64,000 nucleotides of DNA. Origin: Ooceraea biroi (Eukaryota; Arthropoda; Insecta; Hymenoptera; Formicidae). The notes under the pieces were generated by a model that had not been told where the DNA came from, did no database searches, and saw only the letters and a list, made by a program, of their open reading frames with translations. Location: NCBI RefSeq assembly GCF_003672135.1, contig NC_039516.1, positions 2,649,838 to 2,713,837 of the forward strand, read 5' to 3'. This document shows positions 53,372 to 64,000 of the stretch, in pieces; position 1 is the stretch's first letter; the number at the start of each line of letters is the position of its first letter. The position numbers were made by a program, and so were the translations under genes.

Positions 53372-54285
53372 AAGCAGCCCGAAGAAATACCGCGGAAGCA
53401 ATGTCAATACCAGCCGTTTCCGCGTCAACGCGACAACGGAAATACGATCGTGTATCTTTTATCTCACACACGTAGGTCTCTCGCCATGTTCCGAACGCAG
53501 TTTGAGTTTGAGCTTACTCGCGATCGAAGTGATTCTCGCCCGTTGGGCTATTAAGGTAACTCGCGTAGCCTCGGCGCAAATGTATCTGTAAATGTTTGAT
53601 ACGGTCAGTATCGGTCAGTATCCGATGCACTTTGAGTAAAGTGCGATAGGATATTTTATTATTGCAAGATAAATGTGCTGTTTTTAATCAAAAGATTTTT
53701 CGATGGACTATATATAGATATAGCGTTTGTAAGTGATGAAATCATCGCAAACAAGTGAGCATGCAGGGCTTTAGCAGTGGCAACTTCGATTTTTCAATTC
53801 GCGTGCACGATACTCTCATTATCCAAGTATCTCTCTTGCTTTTTTCTCTCTCTCGTTCTCTCTTTCTCTCTCTTGCCCCGCGCCCTCTTGCGCTCATTTC
53901 GCGGTAGTCCGGGAGCTTTGCTTAAGCTAAGCTTAAATAAGCAAACTGTCGCGTAGGTAGCTTCGGCCAACGTTTCCCCGCCCTCTTCATCAACTCCGTC
54001 CGAGCTCCGGAACTTTTTGGCGGATAGTCTGTGCTAACTGCCGAGTTAACTCCGCTCGCAAGGAATATTGCCGTAAATTGTCAGCGAAGAAGCCGCGGAT
54101 TCCCTAATAACGGCTTGACTGCCCGTTAAAGCCGAAGGTAAATAAGTTACGGAGCTACCGGAAACTTTGGTCCATCCGGCTGTCCTTCAAGTCTAAAAAA
54201 TCTGCAGTTTCGTGCAGGTTCGCATAAAGGGAAGGTAGGCGTCTTTCTCGATTTCGAGTAATTTCGATAACACATTGAATAAATC

Positions 54286-54377
54286 ACATTCTCGATATTA
54301 AAATGATTTACATTGGAGCTTACACAAGATTACATTCTCGATATTAAAATGATTTACATTGGCGTTTACACAAGATT
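54286..54377. repeat. 46-bp tandem duplication
   Basis: Two adjacent copies, 54286-54331 and 54332-54377, each starting ACATTCTCGATATTAAAATG. They differ at only two positions near GGAGCTT versus GGCGTTT. This looks like a recent simple tandem duplication in AT-rich DNA. Confidence 0.9.
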
Positions 54378-57300
54378 ACATTACATTAACGTTGCCTTTG
54401 CTTGAAGCAGTATTTACTTCATCTTGATCCGAGCGTGAAATTGCGTATTTCGTTATTAGATATCTAAATTTTTAATTGCGTTGCGAGCAAGTTAATCATC
54501 AAGTCGATCTGTTCTCTGAGCCCACGCTCGGGCGAGAGTTTATATTAAGATAAATTGATATACCATGTATATATATGTATATAAAGTGGCACCGATTAAC
54601 GCTTCTCCGCTGTCTTCATTAGCTCCATTCGCAATTAAGAACTCCGTTGGAAAGTCAGTGCCAAGTATTGGATTATATTAGCGCGTGCTGCGGCGAGATA
54701 GTGGATAAAGGAAGACTTCGGGAGTGTCGCGATATTATGTGCAGAAAAGTATGTTAAAATCATGACGTAATATTCCTCTGGCTGCACATTTAATATCTTC
54801 CATTTTGATGGAGCTAATAACATTCTTATTAAATCTGTACACATTTTACAAGAAATACTACCTAGAACGTTATGGGAAACGTCAAAAATATCACTGCAAG
54901 ATTATAAATGATTTATCGCTGCTTTTTATCGGTTTTATATGCATACAATGTTTTTATAAGAAATCGCAGGTTACAAGTTGCATACAATGCACGTAATGTC
55001 TTATACGTATATGTACGTATATATCTGAGCGTGTGTGTGTGTGTGCGATTTCAATGGTCGTGTAAAATGGTTCGCTTATTTAACACGGGATGCATTATTG
55101 ATGCACGCGTATTCTGGTATTCCGCGGATTCGTCGCGCTCGCCATTGCCGTGTGTCACCGACAGGAAAACCGCGAGAAAGCCGCGGAATAATCACGGAAA
55201 CGCCGATAGAATCGCGAGCAAACGCCGAACCAATAATACCGATGCCCCAAGGGAACGTAGAAAAGCTCTTGGACGACATCGTTCGGCCATCGTTGCGGAC
55301 GTGTTCGCGCAGAACCGGAAGCTTGGTCCCTGCGGTAAGATTTGTCGAATGCTTCAGACTCGCTCCTCCGCTCTAAGTGTTCTTTCTTGTATGTCGGAGA
55401 TTCTAATGACGCAGAACAGCGAACGCGTATCGCGTACGTAACACGAGATATCAACTAATACCCCAAATGGAGAAATTTCTCGCTTGACCGACCTGATTCT
55501 GGTTCTCCTGAGTAAAAAGCAGAAGCTCATCGATGTAATCGATGACGTCAACATAATCATGAAATTAACGAGAATAATCGCAGAACGATCATACGTGTCA
55601 TCAGAAAAGAGCGTTCGTTTCGTACGCGCGTACGCTACGGATTCAGATGGTCTCGGCTTACGAAAGAAACGTAAAAACAATCGCCCTTACGTAAGGGTTT
55701 CTTCCCTCAGTAGACCGCCTGTGGAATCGGGCAGCCGGGGAGCACGATACGATCGCGACCTCTTTCAAGTAATGAGCGCATTACTGTACTCTCTACTGTA
55801 AGCCCCGCGTGGTGAGGATTATAAACGCTCCAAGTATTGCATGCGCCATACGTAGATGATGCACACGCCATGCACGCCGCTCAGGAACGGTCTGGAATTT
55901 AACATTTTACGACCGCGTGATTATTTCGCGGTGGATTCCGCCACACCGGTGCCATGCAGAAGTATAAATCGGTTTACAGCTCATTAAAGCTGACTTGCGT
56001 CCGCCACGCATCTCGGCGGACCGACTTACATACTCGCTGCACGAATGGGCGTGCATACTATTCTTTTTTTACGATCGCCAATCGCGTCATAGATCCTCGC
56101 GCGAACGCATCCTGCCGTTCCACGGGGTGGTTCAGTAAGTTTATTAAATTCCACAGCAGCGAACGTTCCGCGAGTTCCACTGACGGATCATGCGAGTTAG
56201 CAGGTTTGATTTTCGCGAAATAATGTATCAAATGTACGCGAAAACGGACGAATAAAAAAACAGAAAAAAGGAGGAATAGAGATTTACGATGAAATTGTGA
56301 TACGTATCGAGGAACGTAAATCTTTCTCGAGCTAACGTTGATACATGCTTGTTAAACGTGAAACTTGGAGCACGCCATCGGCGAAATTATAATACCATAT
56401 GATACAATTGCGCGAGCGCTATACTCTGCCGCCGTCCACGTCTTTGATGATGAGTCGTGCATGGGAAATGGCGTCTCGATGTGAGGAAGATGCATTTAAT
56501 CACGCCGGTGTTTATTTAATAAATCGCTGCGCCACCAGGCGCCATTAGATGCTCGCCGAGCACGTACATACATATCTCTGGATAGTAAACGCATCACGTG
56601 GCGGACGCGAAGTGGATGCAATTTAAAAAATTGAAAACATTGTTTCTCCATTAACGGGGGAATACATCCCCCAGCGATCCTGCGAAAAATCAAGAAGAGC
56701 ACGCGCTCGCGCGCTCTCGCTCGCTCGCTCATTCGCGGCGTATATCGAAACAGCTCGAGGGCCAAGCGGAACAACATCGCGAGGACTTTCCCGAGATAAT
56801 ATTGTCTTTGCGGTCCTTGCCGAGCTTAGTGACTTCGATGCCGGGCTTAAGAACCGAGCGCACACGAAGAACCCCGGTGAAGCTCCGGTGTTTTCAGCCG
56901 TAATATTTGCACTTGGCTTCGAGACTACGACGTCCCACGGGCGCTCGGAAACGCGGATTGCCCTGTTCTGCAGGCGAGACCGATAAAAATGCCAGCTACA
57001 CTCGCAGCACGCGGCGGTTACGAGCGTGTACGAGCGTGTACGAGCGCTCAACGTCTGCTCACGTTGAAGCGATCGTAACCGGATGACGTTCAATGGGTTA
57101 TTGGATGCTGCCTGCGTAGACAGATTCACTTCTGCGTGGTATACAATCGTCGTGTGATAAGATATTTATAAACTATTAATTATCTCTTCCACTCACTGCC
57201 GCGCGCGTGACTTTAATAAAGTCAATTTTGCAATTATGGTTTGCGGATACGGCGGGTATGCGGATCGATCCGAGTGCAGGCGGTTTCTCGCTTGAACGTT

Positions 57301-58304
57301 CCTTTGTTGCGTAAAATGGCTATTGACGTACAACATATGTAACAATTAGTGTGTATAGTCACGTGATCCCATCGTTAGTCGTAAGCACACAGCCCATGAA
57401 TAATCGAAGTTACCTATTAACCGATCGCCGCCGCAAATGATCGAGTGGAAGTTCCCTCAGTTCGATTAGTACGCGATTAAACGTAATCGCGAAACTCGAA
57501 GCGGCTCGACCGCCGCTCGTTGCGACTTAAAGCCCGTTTAATGATGGAAGAAGAGAAATTACGCGCTCCACATGCCGCCGATGTGGGTTAACGAGCGTAC
57601 GAGCGTACGAATCGCGCGGCGCCAAGTATCGCGCTTCGGATCTGAAAAGTACGGAGCAATTCAAGGTAAAACTTACAGGTTCTGTGAGATCTCTTTCCGT
57701 GGGTTTTCAGGATCAGCGATGCGCCACTCGTCGAGCTTACATCCCCTCTCCGAAAACCCCATCAAAGATCGCGCAGCCCGTTCCGTAAAAAGACTCCCGC
57801 AACTTCCATCTCGCTTTTAGCGAGATCCCGCTAGCGCACTGTCATCCAATCAGGCTAATGATCCGCGATTAAATTTCTATTGGATTCCGAGGATTCTGCT
57901 GGGCGAAAAAAAACAAACGCATGAGTCACCTGAAAGAAAGTCACGTCGGTGCACATTATTGCCGTTGTTAGCACGCAGAATCCTACTTTTCGTTCTGCCT
58001 AGATGTTTTATTGAAACATCCCAGCGCAGCTACGGGATAGCTGATCCGGTTAATGGATGTGCGAGTATCAATCTCGCCTTAAAATATGATATTCTTCTCG
58101 AAACACGTTCCCAACGACTTTCCGCTTGGTCCCGTTTATATGCGAACATCCAGACTCGAATCAATCTCGTTCGAATCACGTACTTTGATAATTTTGCTAA
58201 TTACTTGGGGCTTATCCCAATTCGCTCACAAGAAAGTACCGGGCGCGTCATTCGACCGACCAACTCCTGGACGGGTGAACGGATGGACAGACGGATGGAT
58301 GGAC

Positions 58305-58324
58305 CGATCGATCGATCGATCGAT
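58305..58324. repeat. (CGAT)5 microsatellite
   Basis: Five CGAT units, preceded by a degenerate GGAT/GGAC-rich stretch from about 58280. Confidence 0.9.
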
Positions 58325-59570
58325 ACGCAAAACGCACGTCGAAAACGGAGATCCTCAAGCCGGACTCTCTATCGCGTGGTGCTAGTAGATTCGCGATAAC
58401 TCCGAGCATGCAATTACCGTCGAAGTGGATTTCGACTCGCCCCCTCGCACCCCTTCCCGCGCCCAGCTAGCGCGTTATCCACGCTCGAGGGTGGAATGTA
58501 CCGAGCACTTCACTCGTCAGGCTCTTTGGCCTGGTAGGTTCGAATTCAAATTTGCGAAAGCCTCCCTATTCCTCTACTTTGACTGATGTTCTCCTACGCC
58601 CTCGCAATACCAAGAATGCCAATCGCATCTGCCCGCGGCCAACCGACTGGAAATAATTGTCGATCTTCCGCGCGCTTTCCACTTCCTTTAGCGAGAAGGA
58701 TGTTTTCACGTGACGGACGGCACACGCGGCTCAGATTTTCCAACTCATTGTCAGATTTTGCGCCCGTGTGTTCAATTAAGGGATGTTAATTAAAATATAT
58801 TGACACGGTCGGCGGATGCCGGCGTCGCCGGAGCGATCAATTATATTTTATCAATGGCGCGTATTCGCGACTAATGCGACTCTTGACTCCGCGATCGAAT
58901 GGGCGGAATCGGGAAACAACGCTGCACCGCGCGCAGCGATGCGACGCCGAACATTATTCTCGCGCGCAATTATTCTCGCTTCGTCCTTTTCTTCCGACAC
59001 CGTTACGTTCATTAATTGATCCCACGACTGTTTAAATCAAATCAGTCACCCGTGAGCGAGCGCACGCTCTCGGAACGCTTTGGCGCAAGCAAGATGGCTG
59101 GAAATGTATTCAGATGTTCTCGTCTCTCAGTAAGATACTTGGGACGAACTACGTCAGACATTTTCGAAAGTTCCTGTTTTAATTTGGCATCGCGCGAACT
59201 CGATATGTACCCTTAATCGACGCGAGCCCGAGCACTTACGGGATTCGGGAGAGCTTTATGGCTGACGAGGTGCCTGCCGCTCGAGACCATTTCCACCTGA
59301 CCTAACCTTTAGTACTCTTTCCATAAAGCAAGAATGGTCTTCCATACGGCGTTGTTACGAAGAGAACTTCGAACTGCGACGGGGGGTCAAAGTACGTCGT
59401 TTCCACTACCTTCGCCGGCACGGCTCCCGCGATGCGCGGCGACGAGAGCGGTGATGACTGAAGCGGGAGAAGGTATGCACTCCGTGCTTACCTGATTACG
59501 TCAGCTCTTAGCTCCCGCATTTGCCTTTAAAACTGTCGAAAATTTACAACCCCTTTGCCCACGTCTTGCG

Positions 59571-59595
59571 TCGCCTCGCCTCGCCTCGCCTCGCC
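59571..59595. repeat. (TCGCC)5 microsatellite
   Basis: Five perfect TCGCC units. It is short, not the insect TTAGG telomere repeat, and explains the Ser-Pro-Arg-Leu-Ala frame over it. Confidence 0.9.
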
Positions 59596-62500
59596 TTGGC
59601 TTCCCTTGCGCATGGCGTGTGCATGTTTATTGCAAAACTTCCCCCCCGGCTCGGGCTCGGTAATACCCGTTAGGGCGATGAAAACACTTACGGAATGGAA
59701 AGTGCGATACGTTAATGAAGGGCCCGAAGGGCATTCGTTAAGCTGGGAACTCCGCCGGTGGAGAATTTAAATGCGAACCAAGAGGGAACGAGTGAGTGAG
59801 TGAGTGAAAGGCAAAGGGCGCGAGATTAGACGGATCATTTCTGCGGAGAGCGGACTACAATTTCATCAGTTTTTCAGGAAACGAAAACTTCACTCGCAAT
59901 CCTTGTTGCACGTTGTGTTCGCTGTTTTATCTTCCCTCCTCGTAATCATTGCTCCGATCGGGAGCGCTGTCTCGCGAGACAATCGCGTTTTGCTCTGATT
60001 GTCGTGGCGTTGGATAATTCGCCTTGCCCGATTTAGATCGAAGATTCGCCGGGCAGATCGAATCATAAGCACGAGAGAATATGGTATTCTTTTACAATAT
60101 CGGACACCGTTGGTCCACATGCGCGCAAAACTCCGACCGGATGTCGCGGATAGAGACTGGCAATCCATTCGATCGTTCGCATTTTCCGCCCCATTCTCTC
60201 GATAAGGCCCACCGCGAATCGACGGTACAAACAGTTTTCTCCGGCCGAGCCCTTGGGGTGCCCATCCTAATTTTCCGTTCCCGTTGTCGCGAAGGCTCCC
60301 ATTCAAAGCGCGCCGGCAAAACGGTTACCGGGATCGTACTTGTTGAGTCGCTTAATGGGTCCGGGAGCATCGCGCGCGAAAGTTGCCCTGGCAATTTTTC
60401 ACTCGGCTAAGTCCCCGAAACTCCATTCGATTCCAGATTGCTCGACTTGTTCGAAGTTTGTCCCTGGTGCAGCGGCGCGACTCTAAGAACCCGACCCACA
60501 TCTCCCCAACGATCGTCTCTCCCCCGTCCCGCCCCTTCGCCTTGTTCTCTCGCTCGTTTCCTCCCATCCGCCGCTCTCTTTTAGCGTATGAATATACGTA
60601 TGTTAAGATGCGACATTGCGCGATTACATACCGCTCCTTGATGAAAACTTTTGTCGTAGCTCGTTCCCGACGATTCTTACAAACTTGTTCTCTCCTCGGG
60701 AGACCTCGAGAAGCATGAACTTCGACCGGGAGGCCGACCGGGGACTGGGGAGACCGAAGGGAACAAGTTGCCGCGGCAATTATGTCGCGGAAAACCCGCG
60801 CGCACTCCTCGAATCGCGCCGATGGATTAATCGCCGGGGAAACTCGCGTCGAAATTTATTCGACGATAATAATTGGCGGGAGGAGAGCGGAAGGGGGGTG
60901 GGGGTGGAATGGGTCCGGGTATTGACGCACGCAAGAAAGTTTCATCTACGGTGAATAGCACAGCGCTGCAATTATGACGCAGGGCGCACGATTAATAGGT
61001 AATCAAATTCGAGACGAGGGCGACGTGCGCGATGCGTGCGTATTTCAATTACAGCGTTTGATGCAAACTGCCAGCAAACCGTAATATATCGCGACTGGTA
61101 TCGAATCAAAGCTAAATCGAATTAGCCGCGTTGAAGACGCTAATTTGATACCATCGGCGATGCGATCGTAACGTTTCGATATGATCGCGCAGTGAGCTAC
61201 TACACCGTCCCGACCCCAAGGACCATATTGGATCTGATTTGCGCGTACATTTAAGTTACAAATTGTATTGCGTTAATTGACGGGAAAACTCTCGCGTCCC
61301 GCAGAGCGGCATGATGAAATATTTATTCGGGCGGTCGGCCAGGCCAACTAGCTGAAAGCGGACTCGCAAAGCTGGTGTGCAACGAACGAACACGCGTAAT
61401 TGCGTGCACCGACCCTCGTGATTAAGCTTGCCAAAGTACCCTTGATTATCACGGGGATTAGTCTGACGAGTCCTGTCCGTTTCGTTTTCGAAGCCCTACA
61501 TAGAGGTTACATCGATGGGCTAATGTCGCTGCTTAGATCCCAGTGCGGATGATCTTGTGGGTTCAACGTGTATCCTGCCGCTAATTGATCACGTAAGCCT
61601 GCGAAACAGCACGGAAATGGTACCGAGAATTCCATTATCAATTATTTTGTTACCATTGGAAAGGAATTATCGCTGAAGATATCTTATTATACGGTCAACA
61701 AATAAATATTGTAATAATAGATCGGCGGTTCCATTCTCGGCACAGCCAGTCAAATTCTAACATGTCATAATCAAATTCCACGGTTCCTGCTGCAGCTCGT
61801 GATGTTTCCCACTGCGGTTTATTTGCGCGATGGAGCTTAGAAATGATTGAATTAGCCATAAATCACGTTAATCCCGGAAGAAGCAATCGGCTTCTTCATG
61901 CCTCGGTCACGTCGGCAATATTCTCGTTTATCGTGCGAATTAGCCGGATGAAACTGACCGTTTCGAAGCTCCGTGTCGAACGCAGTCACGTAGATCGCGC
62001 GCGCTTTCGTATATATCCGGCCGCAAAAAGCGGGGGTAGATGCCTGGGCGCTAGCTGATACCAGCTAGCAGGGAGCATGTTGAAAGCATTAGGAAGTTTC
62101 TTGCCGCTCTCGTCGGTAGAAATTAGAGGCAATCATTCTCGGCTTAACCGATGCACGGTTTGAACGGTTTTGCTCGCCGCTCCATCCCCCCGAAGAAGAC
62201 GAGCTCGTCCTTCTAATAACGGCAACCCTTGCCGCGGTTGCGAGACACTGCAATTGTTTTGCGAATGCACCGGCGTTCCGTAAAACGTAAGACATTATCA
62301 TCGATTCTCCAAATTGCCAATACAGTCGAGTTGTCGGTATTTGTCTATGTAATGTTACTTAATTGTTACTTAATAATTGTGGAAAGCCCTTTTGTAGGGA
62401 TGTTATCATCGTAGCGTAACATCATCTAGAATCGTTCGTGATGAATATGGATATATGCATTTTATAATATATGCAGATATCATTGATTGAAGGTTTGCCG

Positions 62501-62967
62501 GTTACGTGAAATCGATTCTCGTGTCCACGCGATCGTTTTAACGACTTGTTCTTTCTGTATGCAGTCTGGTAATGTATTCGGGGAAGTTCTATTTGAATAT
62601 CTTCTGCTAGTTACGTATGCCAAGTTCGTCCAACTAACGACCCCGATTTCTCCTTAATTAAATACAATTCCACTTATAGAAATCTGCGCACGCTTCTTCT
62701 AAACTTCTTCTGCATTACATTACGTTTGCTTGAAGAGATCGTCGAAGTACTTTTATTAGGAGCCGGTTAAATTATGTGTCTTTATGTTCGTCATAAGAAT
62801 TCTTTGCGAAATTCGAATCGTATACCTCGGGTCGTATAAGAGCGCGTATATTTTTCAAGAATGAAAATAAATGAAACTTAGCGATATGTTTTAAAAGCAC
62901 GATCAATATTATAACTGTACATCACACACATATTCAACAAATCTTTTTATTAAAAGATGATTAATAT

Positions 62968-62985
62968 AATAATAATAATAATAAT
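62968..62985. repeat. (AAT)6 microsatellite
   Basis: Six AAT units in AT-rich DNA. Confidence 0.9.
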
Positions 62986-64000
62986 AAAACGATTATCATT
63001 TTCCTTTTTTATACATTCTTAACGCTCAAAATGTTGAAACGTCAAATATTTCAAGAGTAATTATTTTTCGTTGCGGAATTGACTGAGAGACAGCCGTTGA
63101 ATAATCCACGTTACAACTTTTGAAGCTGCACCGCGCGACATACGTATATCACAACGGCAATGCGTGTCGTAACATTGCGGTGACGCTAAAGTAATGCGAG
63201 AACGAGCAGAACGAACGAGCCGGAAATAAATGCTCGACGCGCTGCAGCTCGTCACTAAGGCAGATTACTAAGGCAGACCATCGGATGTGGAACGAGGGAG
63301 ACTCGCCTGTTACTCTCTGGAAACGTGGAAAGCGTGAAAGATCGCTTTCCTGCGCGAAAGTACTTTCCATTTAATCACGCGACGGACTACCCGGTACGTC
63401 TGGCTCGGCGCGGCGCGAGCGGAGCAGAGCGGCGTTAATTGAATTAGAGAATGGAATTAAGTTAACAATTTCGTCCGAATAGCCGACTTCTACGACCCTG
63501 ACGATTATCTGTAACCGACTCGCGCCGTCATACACCCCCGTTCTACGGAGCACCGTACAACCCCGTATATATTCGGCCAGCGATATGACCCGTTATTCGC
63601 GCCATATATCTCGCCCGCTTTAGCTCCCGTGGCCGCTATTACATAATCCGATAGCGTACTTTTAACACGCCGCTGCCGCCAAGAATACCCGTCGCGCGAT
63701 ATATCGAAGACGGATAGGTATGCGCACACATACGCGTGCACGTTACATGCACGTTACAGCCGTGTAGTAACGAGCACTCACGCTGATGAAATTACATTTG
63801 GGATTCACCTGGAACTTGCGCGAGAGCATCGCGCGCGAGCGCAATCGTCCGCGGCGATCTGCCTCGCGTGGGAAACGCGCGTGTGCCGAATCCGCTCGGC
63901 GTTCTCATTCTTTTACCATCCCGGCTTATCTTCCGGCGTGAAGCGATGACTTTATTTACTTTTAATTACATCGCCCGGCGGCGGGGTACTCTCGTCTTCC

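Larger units (their letters stand above)
52001..64000. other. no recognisable gene
   Basis: CpG-rich DNA with many short, overlapping open frames in several phases, plus pyrimidine-rich strings (about 53838-53880) and the microsatellites listed. Small 10-bp repeats (CGAGCGTGTA) occur at 57021-57046. No frame shows a domain, signal peptide or convincing exon boundary. Confidence 0.6.

Noticed and set aside
56623..57129. 168-codon minus-strand frame
   Set aside because: Contains Ser-Glu-Arg-Ala runs from GCGCTCGC-type repeats and no domain.
57959..58399. 146-codon plus-strand frame with a hydrophobic start
   Set aside because: Its C-terminal half is produced by GGAT and CGAT simple repeats; no domain.
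58530..58560. GGTTCGAATTC considered as a tRNA T-loop
   Set aside because: The stem does not close and no anticodon or D-arm is seen upstream.
59571..59595. Pentanucleotide run considered as an interstitial telomere repeat
   Set aside because: The unit is TCGCC, not TTAGG/CCTAA, and there are only five copies.
1..64000. CRISPR arrays, rRNA genes and well-known insect microRNAs
   Set aside because: Looked for by eye and none recognised; a covariance-model or microRNA database search was not possible.

Overview
The window looks like nuclear DNA from a hymenopteran insect, most probably an ant. CpG-rich blocks alternate with AT-rich stretches, and introns are short with GT..AG ends. There are two insect-type GMC oxidoreductase genes. 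A 119-bp TA-flanked foldback element resembles short elements I associate with ant genomes, but that last point is from memory and was not searched. Nothing suggests bacterial, phage or plasmid DNA: there are no operons, no ribosome binding sites and no CRISPR array.

Only two protein-coding genes can be supported with confidence. Both are on the minus strand, in tandem, and both encode FAD-dependent GMC oxidoreductases of the glucose dehydrogenase (GLD)-like family. Gene A (20808-24222) has eight main coding exons plus a likely tiny start exon holding only the ATG. It has a TATA box at 24323-24329 and poly(A) signals just past its stop. Gene B (25805-42160) has eight coding exons. Its first coding exon lies 11.4 kb upstream of the second, so intron 1 (30537-41952) fills most of the middle of the window. 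I rebuilt both genes exon by exon. Every junction is GT..AG, the reading phase holds throughout, and the products are about 612 (or 605) and 627 residues, the usual size for the family. Six intron positions are shared and each gene has one coding-region intron the other lacks.

Layout: 1-20640 has no recognisable gene, only a weak 105-codon ORF at 10221-10538 and simple repeats. 20640-24330 is gene A with its 3' signals and promoter. 24330-25804 is the spacer between the genes, including the probable 3' UTR of gene B. 25805-42160 is gene B, whose giant intron carries a 637-bp foldback element with TA flanks (37164-37800) and a near-perfect 138-bp palindrome (31729-31866). 42161-64000 has no recognisable gene, but holds the 119-bp foldback element (46309-46427), two short tandem duplications and GAC/TCG trinucleotide runs.

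The two enzymes probably oxidise sugar, alcohol or steroid-type substrates with FAD, but the substrate cannot be read from sequence. In many insects a GMC gene cluster sits inside a large intron of flotillin-2. No flotillin exon was found here, so that arrangement remains a hypothesis. I found no convincing new biological system. The points most worth a second look are the altered flavin-contact motif of gene A, the intron differences between the paralogues, and the three foldback or palindromic elements.
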